In this document: piece by piece, positions 56,110-64,000 of the stretch
How positions within the stretch are numbered: the first letter of the stretch is position 1
Layout of the letters: every line of letters starts with the position of its first letter
NCBI GenBank assembly: GCA_017305665.1
Contig: JAFKKH010000022.1
Coordinates: forward strand, 1 to 64,000
Direction: 5' to 3'
DNA: 64,000 bases
Origin: Hyphomicrobiales bacterium
GTDB taxonomy: Bacteria > Pseudomonadota > Alphaproteobacteria > Rhizobiales > Xanthobacteraceae
Translations under genes and position numbers: made by a program
Notes under the pieces: generated by a model
The model's database searches: none
What the model saw: the letters and a program-made list of their open reading frames with translations, nothing else
What the model was told of the DNA's origin: nothing

Positions 56110-57264
56110 ATGACACCAAAAACCTTGCGCAAGTGGAGCTGGACCCACAAGTGGTCCAGCATCATCTGCACCCTGTTCATGCTGATGCTGTGCGTCACCG
56201 GTCTGCCGCTGATCTTCCATGAGGAGATCGACGAACTGCTGCATGACCAGGTCAAGGCGAGCGTCGTTCCCGACGGCACGCCGACCGCGAACCTCGACCG
56301 CATCGTGGCGAGTGCCGTGGCGGCGATGCCGGGGCAGGTACCGCATTTCCTGATCTGGGATCGCGACGATCCGAACGCGATGCTGGTCAGCGTCGGCAAG
56401 ACCATCGACGCCAACCCGGCCGACAACCGCATCGTCCGCGTCGATGCACACACCGCGGCCTTTCTCGACGCGCCCGATGTCACCGGACGCTTTACCTACA
56501 TCATGCTCAAGCTGCACACCGACATGTTTGCCGGTTTGCCTGGCAAGCTGTTTCTCGGCCTGATGGGGATTTTGTTTTGCGTCGCTGTTGTCTCCGGCGT
56601 CGTGGTCTATGCGCCGTCGATGCGCAAACAAAAGTTCGGCGCCTACCGCGCTGACCGCCCGCGCGTGGTGCGCTGGCTCGATCTGCATAACCTCGCGGGC
56701 ATTCTGCTGGTGATGTGGACGCTGGTGGTCGGCTTCACCGGCGTCATCAATACGTGGGCCGATCTCGTGCTCAAGATGTGGCAGTATGGCCAACTCGCCG
56801 AGATGACGATGCAGTATCGCGACCGCACGACGCCAGCGCATCCGACCTCGGTGCAGGCCGCCGCCGAGGTGGCCTCGAAAGCGACGCCTGGCATGCTGCC
56901 GTCGTTCATCGCCTTCCCCGGCACGATCTTCTCCAGCAAAAGCCACTACGCCGTGTTCATGCGCGGTGATACGCCCGTGACCTCACGCCTGCTCAAGCCG
57001 GCGCTGATCGACGCCGAGACCGGCAAGCTCACCGACAGCCGGAACATGCCGTGGTACGTCACCGCGCTGTTCATCTCGCAGCCGCTGCATTTCGGCGACT
57101 ACGGCGGCATGCCGCTGAAGATCATCTGGGCGTTGCTCGATGTGCTGACCATTATCGTGCTGGGAACTGGCGTCTATCTCTGGCTGCGCCGGCGCAAACC
57201 GGGCGAGAGTGCGGCGCGTGAACCCGTCGCTGCATCCGGCACGACTCCGGTGCTGACATCATGA
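56110..57264 (+). CDS. PepSY-associated membrane protein (siderophore-iron reductase-like)
   Basis: This 384-residue protein has four or more membrane segments ([89 protein letters not shown]) with paired histidines ([33 protein letters not shown]) that may bind heme. PepSY_TM proteins of this kind (FoxB/PiuB/FegB-like) follow TonB receptors and are thought to reduce ferric siderophores at the inner membrane. It starts 16 bases after the receptor and overlaps the next small gene by ATGA. Confidence 0.9.
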   Translation: MTPKTLRKWSWTHKWSSIICTLFMLMLCVTGLPLIFHEEIDELLHDQVKASVVPDGTPTANLDRIVASAVAAMPGQVPHFLIWDRDDPNAMLVSVGKTIDANPADNRIVRVDAHTAAFLDAPDVTGRFTYIMLKLHTDMFAGLPGKLFLGLMGILFCVAVVSGVVVYAPSMRKQKFGAYRADRPRVVRWLDLHNLAGILLVMWTLVVGFTGVINTWADLVLKMWQYGQLAEMTMQYRDRTTPAHPTSVQAAAEVASKATPGMLPSFIAFPGTIFSSKSHYAVFMRGDTPVTSRLLKPALIDAETGKLTDSRNMPWYVTALFISQPLHFGDYGGMPLKIIWALLDVLTIIVLGTGVYLWLRRRKPGESAAREPVAASGTTPVLTS

Positions 57265-57446
57265 CGGCGGTTCGTGTGAAGCGGCAATCGGTCCGCGATA
57301 TCTTCAAATGGCCGCTCGTCATCGCCGTGCTGAGCACGGTCGGGCTGTTGTCGGCGCTGCTCGGCGACGGCATCTGGGACGGCCTGTCCTGGGCGGCGTT
57401 GGCGCTCCCGGTGCTGCTGTACGGGATTTTCACGCGCCGACGCTAG
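57261..57446 (+). CDS. Small membrane protein of the iron-uptake module
   Basis: This 61-residue protein has two membrane helices ([21 protein letters not shown] and [16 protein letters not shown]) flanked by basic ends (VRVKRQS and FTRRR). It starts by ATGA overlap with the PepSY gene, so it is translationally coupled. Proteins of this size after PepSY reductases are common, with no known role. Confidence 0.82.
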   Translation: MTAVRVKRQSVRDIFKWPLVIAVLSTVGLLSALLGDGIWDGLSWAALALPVLLYGIFTRRR

Positions 57447-57459
57447 CGCGGCGGGTTAA

Positions 57460-57496
57460 GAAGTTCGCCACCAGGCTATCCAATGAGGCGAACTTC
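57460..57496. repeat. Perfect inverted repeat between iron module and maf
   Basis: GAAGTTCGCC (57460-57469) and GGCGAACTTC (57487-57496) are perfect inverted 10-base arms around 17 bases. It lies 14 bases after the small membrane protein stop. No T-run follows. It could be a transcription-ending stem, a regulator site or a scar at the edge of the iron module. Confidence 0.55.
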
Positions 57497-57604
57497 GGAT
57501 TCGGGACACTAGGTTCCCGCAACGGACTACGCGGCCGGTTGTCGAACCGGATGGCTTCCGATAGGTTCCGCGCGCATCGCTCCAGCCTGGACCACATCGC
57601 TCGC

Positions 57605-58237
57605 ATGCTAGGCCGTCCAAAACTCGTACTCGCCTCCGGTTCGCCGCGCCGTCTCAGCCTGCTCAATCAGGCTGGGATCGAGCCGGATGCCCTGCGCCCC
57701 TCCGACATCGATGAGACCCCAAAGCGGGGCGAACTGCCGCGCGCCTGCGCCAACCGCCTCGCGCACGCCAAGGCCGACGCGGCGCTGAAGTCGCTGCAAC
57801 TGGATAGTGATCTTCGCGGCGCGTTCATCCTTGCCGCCGATACGGTGGTGGCGGTCGGGCGCCGCATCCTGCCCAAGGCTGAGCTGGTCGATGAGGCCTC
57901 GCAATGCCTGCGGCTGCTTTCGGGGCGCAATCATCGCGTCTACACCGCGATCTGCCTGGTGACGCCGAAGGGCAACTTCCGCCAGCGCCTGATCGAGACC
58001 CGTGTCCGCTTCAAACGGCTGACCGAGGAGGACATCACGGCCTACATCGGCTCCGGCGAATGGCGCGGCAAGGCCGGGGGTTATGCCGTGCAGGGCGTCG
58101 CGGGATCCTTCGTGGTCAAGCTGGTCGGCTCCTACACCAACGTGGTCGGCCTGCCGCTTTACGAATCGGTGTCGCTGCTCGGCGGCGAGGGATTTCCGAT
58201 CCGCTTCGGCTGGCTGAATACCACCAATGCCGGGTGA
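57605..58237 (+). CDS. maf: Maf-family nucleoside triphosphate pyrophosphatase
   Basis: This 210-residue house-cleaning enzyme hydrolyses modified NTPs such as dTTP/UTP or m7GTP. The Maf signature [14 protein letters not shown] starts near residue 11, [10 protein letters not shown] gives the substrate pocket, and [15 protein letters not shown] and [14 protein letters not shown] follow. ATG 57605 ([14 protein letters not shown]) matches homologues; ATG 57551 would add 18 residues. It overlaps yacG by 11 bases. Confidence 0.94.
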   Translation: MLGRPKLVLASGSPRRLSLLNQAGIEPDALRPSDIDETPKRGELPRACANRLAHAKADAALKSLQLDSDLRGAFILAADTVVAVGRRILPKAELVDEASQCLRLLSGRNHRVYTAICLVTPKGNFRQRLIETRVRFKRLTEEDITAYIGSGEWRGKAGGYAVQGVAGSFVVKLVGSYTNVVGLPLYESVSLLGGEGFPIRFGWLNTTNAG

Positions 58238-58409
58238 GAAGCGCTCCGGGTCGCGCGCGGCCAAGCCGTGCCCGATCTGTGGCAAGCCGTCCGTCGAGGC
58301 CTCGCGGCCCTTCTGTTCGGAGCGCTGCCGCGATGTCGATCTCAACCGCTGGCTCTCAGGCTCCTATGCCATCCCGGTTCGCCCCGAGGACGACGAGGAC
58401 GCGGAGTAG
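58227..58409 (+). CDS. yacG: YacG-type zinc protein (DNA gyrase inhibitor family)
   Basis: This 60-residue zinc protein has Cys15 and Cys18 (KPCPICGK) and Cys30 and Cys34 ([16 protein letters not shown]), the DUF329/YacG motif. E. coli YacG inhibits DNA gyrase. The gene starts inside the end of maf (overlap of 11 bases), showing coupled translation. This maf-yacG-tRNA-Phe order is common in the Rhizobiales. Confidence 0.93.
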   Translation: MPGEKRSGSRAAKPCPICGKPSVEASRPFCSERCRDVDLNRWLSGSYAIPVRPEDDEDAE

Positions 58410-58518
58410 GGCGGACAGCCCAACGCTTTGCTCTAGCCGCCACGGTCAGTCCCGGATTCGTCGATTCACCAACGATTTGAGCGGGATCGTCGTTAGCCTA
58501 GAAACATGACCCGACGGG

Positions 58519-58547
58519 TGGACAGGGCTGCTTCGCCTGACTATAAA
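58519..58547 (+). promoter_or_regulatory. Promoter candidate for tRNA-Phe
   Basis: TGGACA (58519-58524) and TATAAA (58542-58547) are spaced by 17 bases, each one base from the sigma-70 consensus. Transcription would start near 58553, about 25 bases before the tRNA. Confidence 0.6.
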
Positions 58548-58577
58548 CCGGCGCTCCCGGCGTTTGCGCCGGGCGGC

Positions 58578-58653
58578 GCCCAGGTAGCTCAGTTGGTAGA
58601 GCATGCGACTGAAAATCGCAGTGTCGGTGGTTCGATCCCGCCCCTGGGCACCA
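58578..58653 (+). tRNA. tRNA-Phe (anticodon GAA)
   Basis: The 76 bases fold as a tRNA: acceptor GCCCAGG with CCTGGGC, D-arm AGCTCAGTTGGTAGAGC, anticodon arm TGCGA-CTGAAAA-TCGCA with anticodon GAA, T-arm GGTGGTTCGATCCCGCC and encoded CCA end. It follows yacG and its 3' end abuts a recombinase remnant, a common integration site. Confidence 0.97.
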
Positions 58654-58836
58654 TTCCTGAACAGATTCACCAACCGACAACCGAGGGCCTTGCCCCTTTC
58701 GTCCGAACGTGGACCGGATGTTGTCGTTTGATCCGGCGGTCTGGATCGTGTCCTTCGGCACGAGGATCGCGTTCACCACGCTCGCCAGGTAGGCTTTCCG
58801 AGCGGCGACATCGCCTGACGTAAGTTGCTCACACAT
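58654..58836 (-). pseudogene. C-terminal remnant of a serine recombinase at tRNA-Phe
   Basis: On the reverse strand the frame from 58836 reads MCEQLTSGDVAARKAYLASV, then VNAILVPKDTIQT, GSNDNIRSTFG and SVQEW before entering the tRNA. This resembles the C-terminus of large serine recombinases found next to tRNA genes. Only about 55 residues remain, an in-frame stop lies just upstream of this ATG, and no catalytic domain is found. It is therefore a broken relic of an integrated element. Confidence 0.55.
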
Positions 58837-59370
58837 TGATCAGGTGGATTGGTCGATCGCGATTGGATCAATCGCAATCGAGGCCGTGTCCAGAGCCTCG
58901 ATTGTCTTGTCCCTGCACGCCTTGAACGTCGAAGAAGTCCTGCGCCGCGATCTTGCGAAGTAGCGGGCATCCAACATGCAGAAGCGATGAAACACGGCGA
59001 AATGCCGTGAAGCATCCGGCGTCCTGGAAGGCGCGGTGGCTCCTCCAGCTTCGTCGCTGGCCCGGTTCATCTGTTCGATGACCTCGAAGCATCCGACGGA
59101 TAGCTAGGTTGACTTGCGGTTCACGTGCTTGATAACTTGTACGGATATGTACCGATAAATTCGAACGCGTCCGCAGGGAGGCGCGAGTCAGCTCAGGCCA
59201 AACACACAACGAGAACACACAAAGAATTGTCATGATCCGTACCGTCGGAGCTGGCGGAACGTGCTCTATGACGTTCAAGAGGGCGGTGACTTTCTCCAGA
59301 TGGAGAAATGGCATCGGCGACTAGCGCCGTGAGAGCGCAACCAAAAGATAAAAGTCATAGGAGGAAAAAG
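58837..59370. other. Non-coding gap between recombinase relic and Liv operon
   Basis: These 534 bases hold no recognised gene on either strand; the short reverse-strand frames show no family resemblance. The base composition is less GC-rich than the maf-yacG side. A promoter/operator candidate lies at 59109-59157 and a strong ribosome site (AGGAGGA, 59359-59365) precedes the transporter gene. Confidence 0.55.
59109..59157 (+). promoter_or_regulatory. Candidate regulated promoter of the Liv-type operon
   Basis: TTGACT (59109-59114) and GATAAC (59131-59136) are spaced by 16 bases. Immediately after, GTACGGATA (59139-59147) and GTACCGATA (59149-59157) form an almost exact direct repeat that also places two GTAC palindromes 6 bases apart. 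A repressor bound there would cover the start site. It is 214 bases before the transporter start. Confidence 0.4.
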
Positions 59371-60555
59371 GTGACAAACACACACTTGCTGCATCGTCTG
59401 GCATGGGCTTCGGGAGTGGCCATGCTTTTGTCCTTCATGGCGACGCCGGGACAAGCGGCCGACAAGCCAATTCTCATCGGCGCGACCAGTTCGGAAACAG
59501 GGCCCTTCGCTGCCGACGCCGAATACAATCTGAACGGCATGAAGCTTGGGATTGAGGAGGCGAACGCCAAGGGCGGGTGGCTCGGACGCAAGCTCGAGCT
59601 CAAGATTTATGACGATGAAAGCAAGCCCGGAACGGCCGTGCGGCTCTATACGCGGCTCATCACCGAAGACAAAGCAGATCTGCTCATCGGCCCTTATTCC
59701 AGCGGAATCACACAAGCCATCGCGCCGCTCATGAACAAACAGCAGTATGCTGTTGTCGAACCGGAGGCTTCGATACCGACTATCTATGTTCCGGGCAATA
59801 AGTGGAACTTTCAGGGTGTCGCCAGCTCTCTGACCTATCTCGAGGGACTGCTTCCGCTGGCGAACAAGAACGGCGCAAAAACCGTTGCCGTGCTCGGGCT
59901 GAAATCCGCATTCACGCTCGCCTGTTACGATGCGCGTATCAAGCAGGCCGAACAGCTCGGGATGAAGGTCGTTTACAAGACGACGTATTCCCTGCCAGAA
60001 CCCGACTTTGCGTCGATGGCGCTCGCGATAAAGAATGCGCAACCGGATGTCGTTCTGGGCTGCACGTATTACCCGGATGCCGTCGGGCTCGTGAAAGCCT
60101 TCCAGGCTCAGGGCTTCGCGCCGAAATATTTTGCGGAAACCGTCGGGCCGGTGGCGGCCGCCTTTACCAAGGCGCTTGGTCCGCTCGCCAATGGCATCAT
60201 TTCGAATACGGGCTGGTGGCACAACTTCAAGACGCCCGGCAGCAAGGAGTTCACCGAACATTACAAGGCGATGTTCAAGCAGGATCCCGACTATCACTCC
60301 GCCGCAGGTTATGGGGCTGTCAAGGTGCTCGGCGCTGCTGTGGAAGGCACCAAGTCGCTCGATCAGGATAAGATCCGGGTATGGCTTCACGCCAACACGG
60401 TGGACACCGTGCAGGGGCCCTTCAAGGTCGATGCCAACGGCTTGTCTCAGGGATTTAGCCAGAGCCTCGTTCAGATCCAGGACGGCCATCTCAAGCTCGT
60501 CACGCCCGAGGATTTGGCTGAGGCGAAATTGCTCGTGCCGTATCCTGGCAAGTAA
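59371..60555 (+). CDS. Branched-chain-type ABC transporter substrate-binding protein
   Basis: This 394-residue periplasmic binding protein has a signal peptide (LAWASGVAMLLSFMATPGQAA) and the type I fold: ILIGATSSETGPFAADAEYNLNG, ADLLIGPYSSGITQAI, PDVVLGCTYYPDAVGLVKAFQ. The start is GTG 59371, fixed by AGGAGGA five bases upstream. It is the LivJ/K-like member of a five-component Liv-type system, but related proteins bind amides, aromatic acids or urea, so the ligand is unknown. Permease and ATPase genes follow. Confidence 0.92.
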   Translation: MTNTHLLHRLAWASGVAMLLSFMATPGQAADKPILIGATSSETGPFAADAEYNLNGMKLGIEEANAKGGWLGRKLELKIYDDESKPGTAVRLYTRLITEDKADLLIGPYSSGITQAIAPLMNKQQYAVVEPEASIPTIYVPGNKWNFQGVASSLTYLEGLLPLANKNGAKTVAVLGLKSAFTLACYDARIKQAEQLGMKVVYKTTYSLPEPDFASMALAIKNAQPDVVLGCTYYPDAVGLVKAFQAQGFAPKYFAETVGPVAAAFTKALGPLANGIISNTGWWHNFKTPGSKEFTEHYKAMFKQDPDYHSAAGYGAVKVLGAAVEGTKSLDQDKIRVWLHANTVDTVQGPFKVDANGLSQGFSQSLVQIQDGHLKLVTPEDLAEAKLLVPYPGK

Positions 60556-60645
60556 GGCGTTTCCCGATTAGCGTGAAGGATGATCGCGCCCGTCTTTTCT
60601 CGCCGTCCGGCGTGAAGACGGGCGCGGTCTGATCTGGGGGTCTCT

Positions 60646-61506
60646 ATGCTTGCCGTGCAGTTGCTGATCAACGGGATTTTGCTCGGCGGGACTTATGTGC
60701 TGATCGCGCAAAGTCTCAATCTTATCTTTGGCGTTATGAGGGTCGTCAATCTGGCCCATGGCAGCTTTATCGTCATGGCCGGCCTGTTCACGTTCTGGCT
60801 TTCGGCTCGCACCGGACTAAGCCCTCTGATTGTTCTTCCCATCGTTTTTGTCGTGAGCTTCGTCGTCGGAGCGCTGCTGCAGCCCGTGTTGATCGAGCCG
60901 CTCATGAATCAGGGCCGCAGAGCCGAACTGCTCAGTTTGATGGTTACGTTCGGTCTCGACTACGTTCTGGTGCAGATCGCTCTCCATGTCTGGGGAGCTG
61001 ATTACGTCTCTCTGCCCTACCTTCAGAGCACCTGGACCTTTGGGGCCATCACGTTGAGCAAGGCGCTTGTGGTCGTCGGCCTGTTCGCGGTGGGGATCGT
61101 GGCCCTGTTGTATTTCGGGCTTAATTACACGTCGTTCGGGAAGGCTTTGCTGGCTGCGTCCCAAAGCCCCGTCGGCGCGGCCTGCTGCGGAATTAACGTT
61201 CGCCGAGTCCGGCTTTTTGCATTTGCGCTAGGCATTGCGCTGGCGTCCTCCGCCGGGACTTTGTTGATCATGATCCTGCCGATGGCTGCGGAATCCGCGG
61301 ATAACCTGACGATCCTTGCATTTGTCATCGTCGCGCTTGGCGGGCTCGGCGAGTACGCCGGAGTGACGATTGCGGCGTTTCTGCTCGGGCTGGCACAATC
61401 CCTGGCCGGATACTTTCTCGGAGGCGACGCCGCGAATGTCTTGCCCTTTGTGATCCTGATAGCTGTGATGTTGTTGTGGCCTCAGGGACTTCGGCGGGCC
61501 GCGTGA
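60646..61506 (+). CDS. livH: Branched-chain-type ABC permease (LivH-like)
   Basis: This 286-residue permease has about eight membrane segments. LivH features are INGILLGGTYVLIAQSLNLIFGVMRVVNLAHGSFIVM at the N-terminus and the cytoplasmic-loop region GKALLAASQSPVGAACCGINVRRVRLFAFALG that contacts the ATPase. It ends RRAA, with the stop overlapped by a GTG (GTGA at 61503-61506). It follows the binding protein by 90 bases. Confidence 0.92.
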   Translation: MLAVQLLINGILLGGTYVLIAQSLNLIFGVMRVVNLAHGSFIVMAGLFTFWLSARTGLSPLIVLPIVFVVSFVVGALLQPVLIEPLMNQGRRAELLSLMVTFGLDYVLVQIALHVWGADYVSLPYLQSTWTFGAITLSKALVVVGLFAVGIVALLYFGLNYTSFGKALLAASQSPVGAACCGINVRRVRLFAFALGIALASSAGTLLIMILPMAAESADNLTILAFVIVALGGLGEYAGVTIAAFLLGLAQSLAGYFLGGDAANVLPFVILIAVMLLWPQGLRRAA

Positions 61507-61544
61507 TCGGAATGTGTTCCAGTAGCAAGAAGGGTCATGTTTCG

Positions 61545-63263
61545 ATGCCGCATACAAATCGGATGAACGTCGGATATCTTCTGACCGCCGTGGCATTTCT
61601 TGTCGTGGCGATCAGCATTCCGGCTTTTGGCTCCGAATATACGGTGCAACTGGCGACCGACATTCTGAGCTTTGTGGCGCTGGGTTATAGCTGGAATCTC
61701 ATCAGCGGATTTGCCGGCTACATCTCGTTTGGTCAGGTATCCTTTTTCGGGCTCGGCGCCTACACGACCGCCGTCCTCGTAAACCACTTCGATGTCCCAT
61801 GGTACGTCGCGGTTTGTTGCGGCGGCATCGTGACGGCGATCGTTGCCGCCATCTTCGGTCCGATCATGCTGCGGCTCCGCGGCATTCTATTCGCTTTGGG
61901 TATGCTCGGACTGGCGCGAATTCTTACGGTCGTTTTCTCCGATTGGGATTATGCCGGCGGAGCAGCGGGAACGACGCTTCCGCCTGAGCTCAATCCAAGC
62001 GCCGTCTATATTGGGATGGCACTGACGGCATTGTGCGCATTTGCGGTGAATGCCTACTTCGCCCGTTCGGGCTTCGGCCTCGACGCGATGAGCGTGAGAG
62101 AGGATGAAGATGCCGCCGGCGCGCTGGGCGTACCGACAACCCGGGTCAAGGTTATCACGTTCATTTTGAGCGCGGTATTTCCCGGTCTTGTCGGCGGCTT
62201 GATTGCCTGGAATCGGAGCTATCTCGATCCCGCCAGTGCATTCGATCCGACGCTCGACCTGCAAACCATCGTCTTCACGCTCTTCGGAGGCATCGGGACC
62301 GTTTGGGGGCCGCTGATAGGAACCTCTGTTCTCATGCTGATCGGCGAGCAACTTCTGATTCACTTTTCATCGCTCAAGCTTGCTCTTTACGGCGCGGTGG
62401 TCATCGCGACCGTGCTGATGTTTCCGGGCGGCCTGGTTTCGCTGCTGAATCGGTTTGGTCTCCTGAAGCGCAAATTGATTCTGGCGCCGCCCGAGTTGCC
62501 GTTGGGAGATGCGCCGGTCGCAACTGATGCCGGCCTCGACAGCAGTGATTCCCTTCTTGAAGTGCGAGACCTCTCGGTTCGTTTTGGCGGACTGCTTGCC
62601 CTGGACAACGTGTCGTTCAGGCTGCGGCGGGGCGAGACGCTCAGCATCATCGGTGCGAATGGAGCGGGCAAGACAACGCTGTTCAATGCCATAACCGGAT
62701 TCGTACAGCCGACCAGCGGGGAGATCCTATTTCGCGGCAGCACGGTATCGGCTCTCCCCGTCATCGACCGGGTTCACCTCGGCATGGCGAGAACCTTTCA
62801 GATTCCGCGCCTCCTTTCGGAGTTGAGCGTTTGGGAGAATGTCGTTCTTGCGGCTCGGCACGGCCGGCAAAAGCATCAGCCGGTTCAGCATGCGGCTTGG
62901 GTTCTTCGCACGGTTGGCCTTGACGAGATGTGGCTTGAGCCCGTCGCCCGGCTGACCCCCGGTCGTCAGCGCGAGCTGGAGCTCGCCCGTGTTCTCGCGC
63001 TTCAGCCCGATCTGGTTTTTCTGGATGAGGTGATGGCGGGAATGACGAAGGAGGAGCAGGAGAGGGTGCGCGGCATCATAAGGCGCATGTCGGATTTCGG
63101 TGTCGTTGGGATCGTGTGTGTCGAGCACGTCATTGCGGCCATCGCCGACCTTTCCGATCGGATGCTGGTTCTGGATTTTGGCCGAAAGATCGCCGACAGC
63201 AAGCCGACCGAAGTTTTGAATGACCCGGTGGTTATCAAAGCCTACCTCGGAGAAGTTCAGTGA
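61545..63263 (+). CDS. Fused LivM permease - LivG ATPase
   Basis: This 572-residue protein joins a LivM-like permease (residues about 1-315; GYSWNLISGFAGYISFGQVSFFGLGAYTT, MSVREDEDAAGALGVPTTRVKVITF) to a LivG-like ATPase (about 335-570). The ATPase has Walker A GANGAGKTT, Walker B DLVFLDEVMAGM and His in VEHVIAAI. The signature region is LTPGRQRELELARVLA, not the usual LSxGQ. The start is uncertain (GTG 61503 overlapping livH, ATG 61512 or ATG 61545). Such permease-ATPase fusions are known in some Liv-type systems. Its stop overlaps the next gene by GTGA. Confidence 0.92.
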   Translation: MPHTNRMNVGYLLTAVAFLVVAISIPAFGSEYTVQLATDILSFVALGYSWNLISGFAGYISFGQVSFFGLGAYTTAVLVNHFDVPWYVAVCCGGIVTAIVAAIFGPIMLRLRGILFALGMLGLARILTVVFSDWDYAGGAAGTTLPPELNPSAVYIGMALTALCAFAVNAYFARSGFGLDAMSVREDEDAAGALGVPTTRVKVITFILSAVFPGLVGGLIAWNRSYLDPASAFDPTLDLQTIVFTLFGGIGTVWGPLIGTSVLMLIGEQLLIHFSSLKLALYGAVVIATVLMFPGGLVSLLNRFGLLKRKLILAPPELPLGDAPVATDAGLDSSDSLLEVRDLSVRFGGLLALDNVSFRLRRGETLSIIGANGAGKTTLFNAITGFVQPTSGEILFRGSTVSALPVIDRVHLGMARTFQIPRLLSELSVWENVVLAARHGRQKHQPVQHAAWVLRTVGLDEMWLEPVARLTPGRQRELELARVLALQPDLVFLDEVMAGMTKEEQERVRGIIRRMSDFGVVGIVCVEHVIAAIADLSDRMLVLDFGRKIADSKPTEVLNDPVVIKAYLGEVQ

Positions 63264-64000
63264 CGCTTGAGGGATCGCCTGCATCGAGCCATGTCGTCGA
63301 TACACCCGCGCTGACCCTGGAGAATGTCTCCGCGGGGATCGGTCCGCTGACCATTCTGCATGACTTGTCGATGGTCGTGCCGGCGAGGAAAATCGTCGTC
63401 GTCCTCGGCGCGAACGGCGCCGGGAAGACGACGCTCCTGCGTACGATCGCGGGCCTGCTGCCGCCCCGCAGCGGGAGCATTTGTCTGTTTGGGGAACCCA
63501 TTCACGGACGTCCGGCTCACCTCGTGACTCGCGCAGGTATCGGACACGTCCCGAGTGGGCGGGAGTTGTTCCCCCGGCTCTCGGTCGCCGACCATCTTGA
63601 GCTTGCCGGAAAGGTCGCAAGTCCAAGTCGGCGTACTGAAATCAGAGAGCAGCTTCTGGAGATGTTCCCGGTTTTGGCGGAGCGTCTGCGTCAACCGGTT
63701 GGGACCATGTCCGGGGGCCAGCAACAGATGGTTGCCATTGCCCGGGCCCTGATGACGGATCCACGGGTCTTGCTGCTCGACGAACCGTCGACCGGGCTCG
63801 CACCCAAGGTTGTTCTTGCGGTCTTTGAGACGCTTCCCGTGCTGCGGGCCCAAGGGGTGAGCGTCGTTGTCGCGGAGCAAAGCCTCACCCTCGGATTGTC
63901 GCACGCGGATGAAGCATTCGTTCTGGATCATGGTCGCGTTGTTCTTTCGGGCGCGGCGAGCGAACTGGCCCAGGATCATCGCGTCATCGATACGTATCTT
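63260..64000 (+). CDS. livF: LivF-like ABC ATPase (runs off right edge)
   Basis: The frame is open from GTG 63260 to the window end, 247 codons without a stop. It has Walker A GANGAGKTTLLRTIAGLLPP, signature MSGGQQQMVAIARALM, Walker B VLLLDEPSTGLAP, and switch segment VVAEQSLTLGL, ending near HRVIDTYL. LivF proteins are about 235-260 residues, so it probably ends just outside. GTGA overlap with the fused LivMG gene couples translation. It completes a Liv-type transporter (binding protein, LivH, LivMG fusion, LivF). Confidence 0.93.
   Translation, partial: MTLEGSPASSHVVDTPALTLENVSAGIGPLTILHDLSMVVPARKIVVVLGANGAGKTTLLRTIAGLLPPRSGSICLFGEPIHGRPAHLVTRAGIGHVPSGRELFPRLSVADHLELAGKVASPSRRTEIREQLLEMFPVLAERLRQPVGTMSGGQQQMVAIARALMTDPRVLLLDEPSTGLAPKVVLAVFETLPVLRAQGVSVVVAEQSLTLGLSHADEAFVLDHGRVVLSGAASELAQDHRVIDTYL

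Noticed and set aside
54366-56483. 705-codon reverse-strand frame over the TonB receptor
   Set aside because: Antisense shadow of the receptor and PepSY genes.
57447-57604. Possible infA in the gap before maf
   Set aside because: No frame of about 70 codons with an IF-1-like start is present in the 158 bases.
58498-58653. Protein-coding continuation of the recombinase relic through tRNA-Phe
   Set aside because: The frame runs antisense through the tRNA and beyond; only the part outside the tRNA resembles a recombinase, so it is called a relic and the tRNA is kept.

Overview
The window reads as chromosomal DNA of an alphaproteobacterium, most likely family Nitrobacteraceae/Bradyrhizobiaceae (Bradyrhizobium, Rhodopseudomonas, Afipia, Nitrobacter and relatives). 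This is inferred from high GC, several TTG/GTG starts, ALA synthase (HemA) of the C4 pathway, split F0 ATPase subunits b and b', the ctaC-ctaD-ctaB-small protein-ctaG-ctaE oxidase cluster, a BA14K-type protein, a PodJ-like coiled-coil protein, and the order murA / hisD / UPF0262 / LMW-phosphatase / maf / yacG / tRNA-Phe. No species call is possible from sequence reading alone.

Layout. 1-1460 (-): 5' part of a PodJ-like polarity protein. 1.8-7.1 kb (+): a beta-oxidation operon (acyl-CoA dehydrogenase, thiolase, fused hydratase/dehydrogenase). 7.2-8.5 kb: divergent glutathione S-transferase and MarR regulator sharing a palindromic operator. 8.6-12.6 kb: glutamate-cysteine ligase, a two-PAN-domain secreted protein, a nucleotidyltransferase-like protein, and a Tat-signal thioredoxin beside a CcdA-like electron carrier. 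12.6-15.8 kb (-): ialB-like, tldD, lepB and mmcQ/yjbR-like genes. 16.3-22.9 kb (+): aa3 cytochrome c oxidase structural and assembly genes, then DUF983 and SURF1. 22.9-27.8 kb (+): cysteine hydrolase, threonine synthase, M16 peptidase, acetyltransferase and an exported protein. 27.9-30.4 kb (-): the F0 ATP synthase operon. 30.7-32.5 kb (+): HCCA-isomerase-like protein and two small exported proteins. 32.8-37.8 kb: an SSS-PAS-kinase-receiver sensor (CrbS-like) flanked by a NarL-type and a FixJ-type response regulator. 37.8-44.7 kb (-): hemA, MBL hydrolase, bioB, chemoreceptor, outer-membrane barrel protein. 45.1 kb: tRNA-Thr. 45.7-48 kb (+): a small basic protein, a cyclic-nucleotide-domain/flavin-oxidoreductase fusion without the usual redox cysteines, and a UBP-type zinc finger. 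48-53.4 kb (+): membrane protein, alpha/beta hydrolase, murA, hisD, UPF0262, phosphatase. 53.8-57.4 kb (+): TonB-dependent siderophore receptor, PepSY membrane protein and a small membrane protein. 57.6-58.7 kb: maf, yacG, tRNA-Phe, then a recombinase remnant. 59.4-64 kb (+): a branched-chain-amino-acid-type ABC transporter with a fused permease-ATPase, running off the right edge.

How it fits together. Most of the window is core metabolism: fatty-acid oxidation, terminal oxidase and its heme and copper assembly, ATP synthase, heme, biotin, histidine, threonine, glutathione and peptidoglycan. Three parts look accessory or regulatory. They are the iron-siderophore module lying inside an otherwise conserved gene order, the recombinase scar at tRNA-Phe followed by the Liv-type transporter, and the flavoprotein/UBP zinc-finger pair, which is my best candidate for an undescribed system. 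No CRISPR array, prophage or complete insertion sequence was seen.
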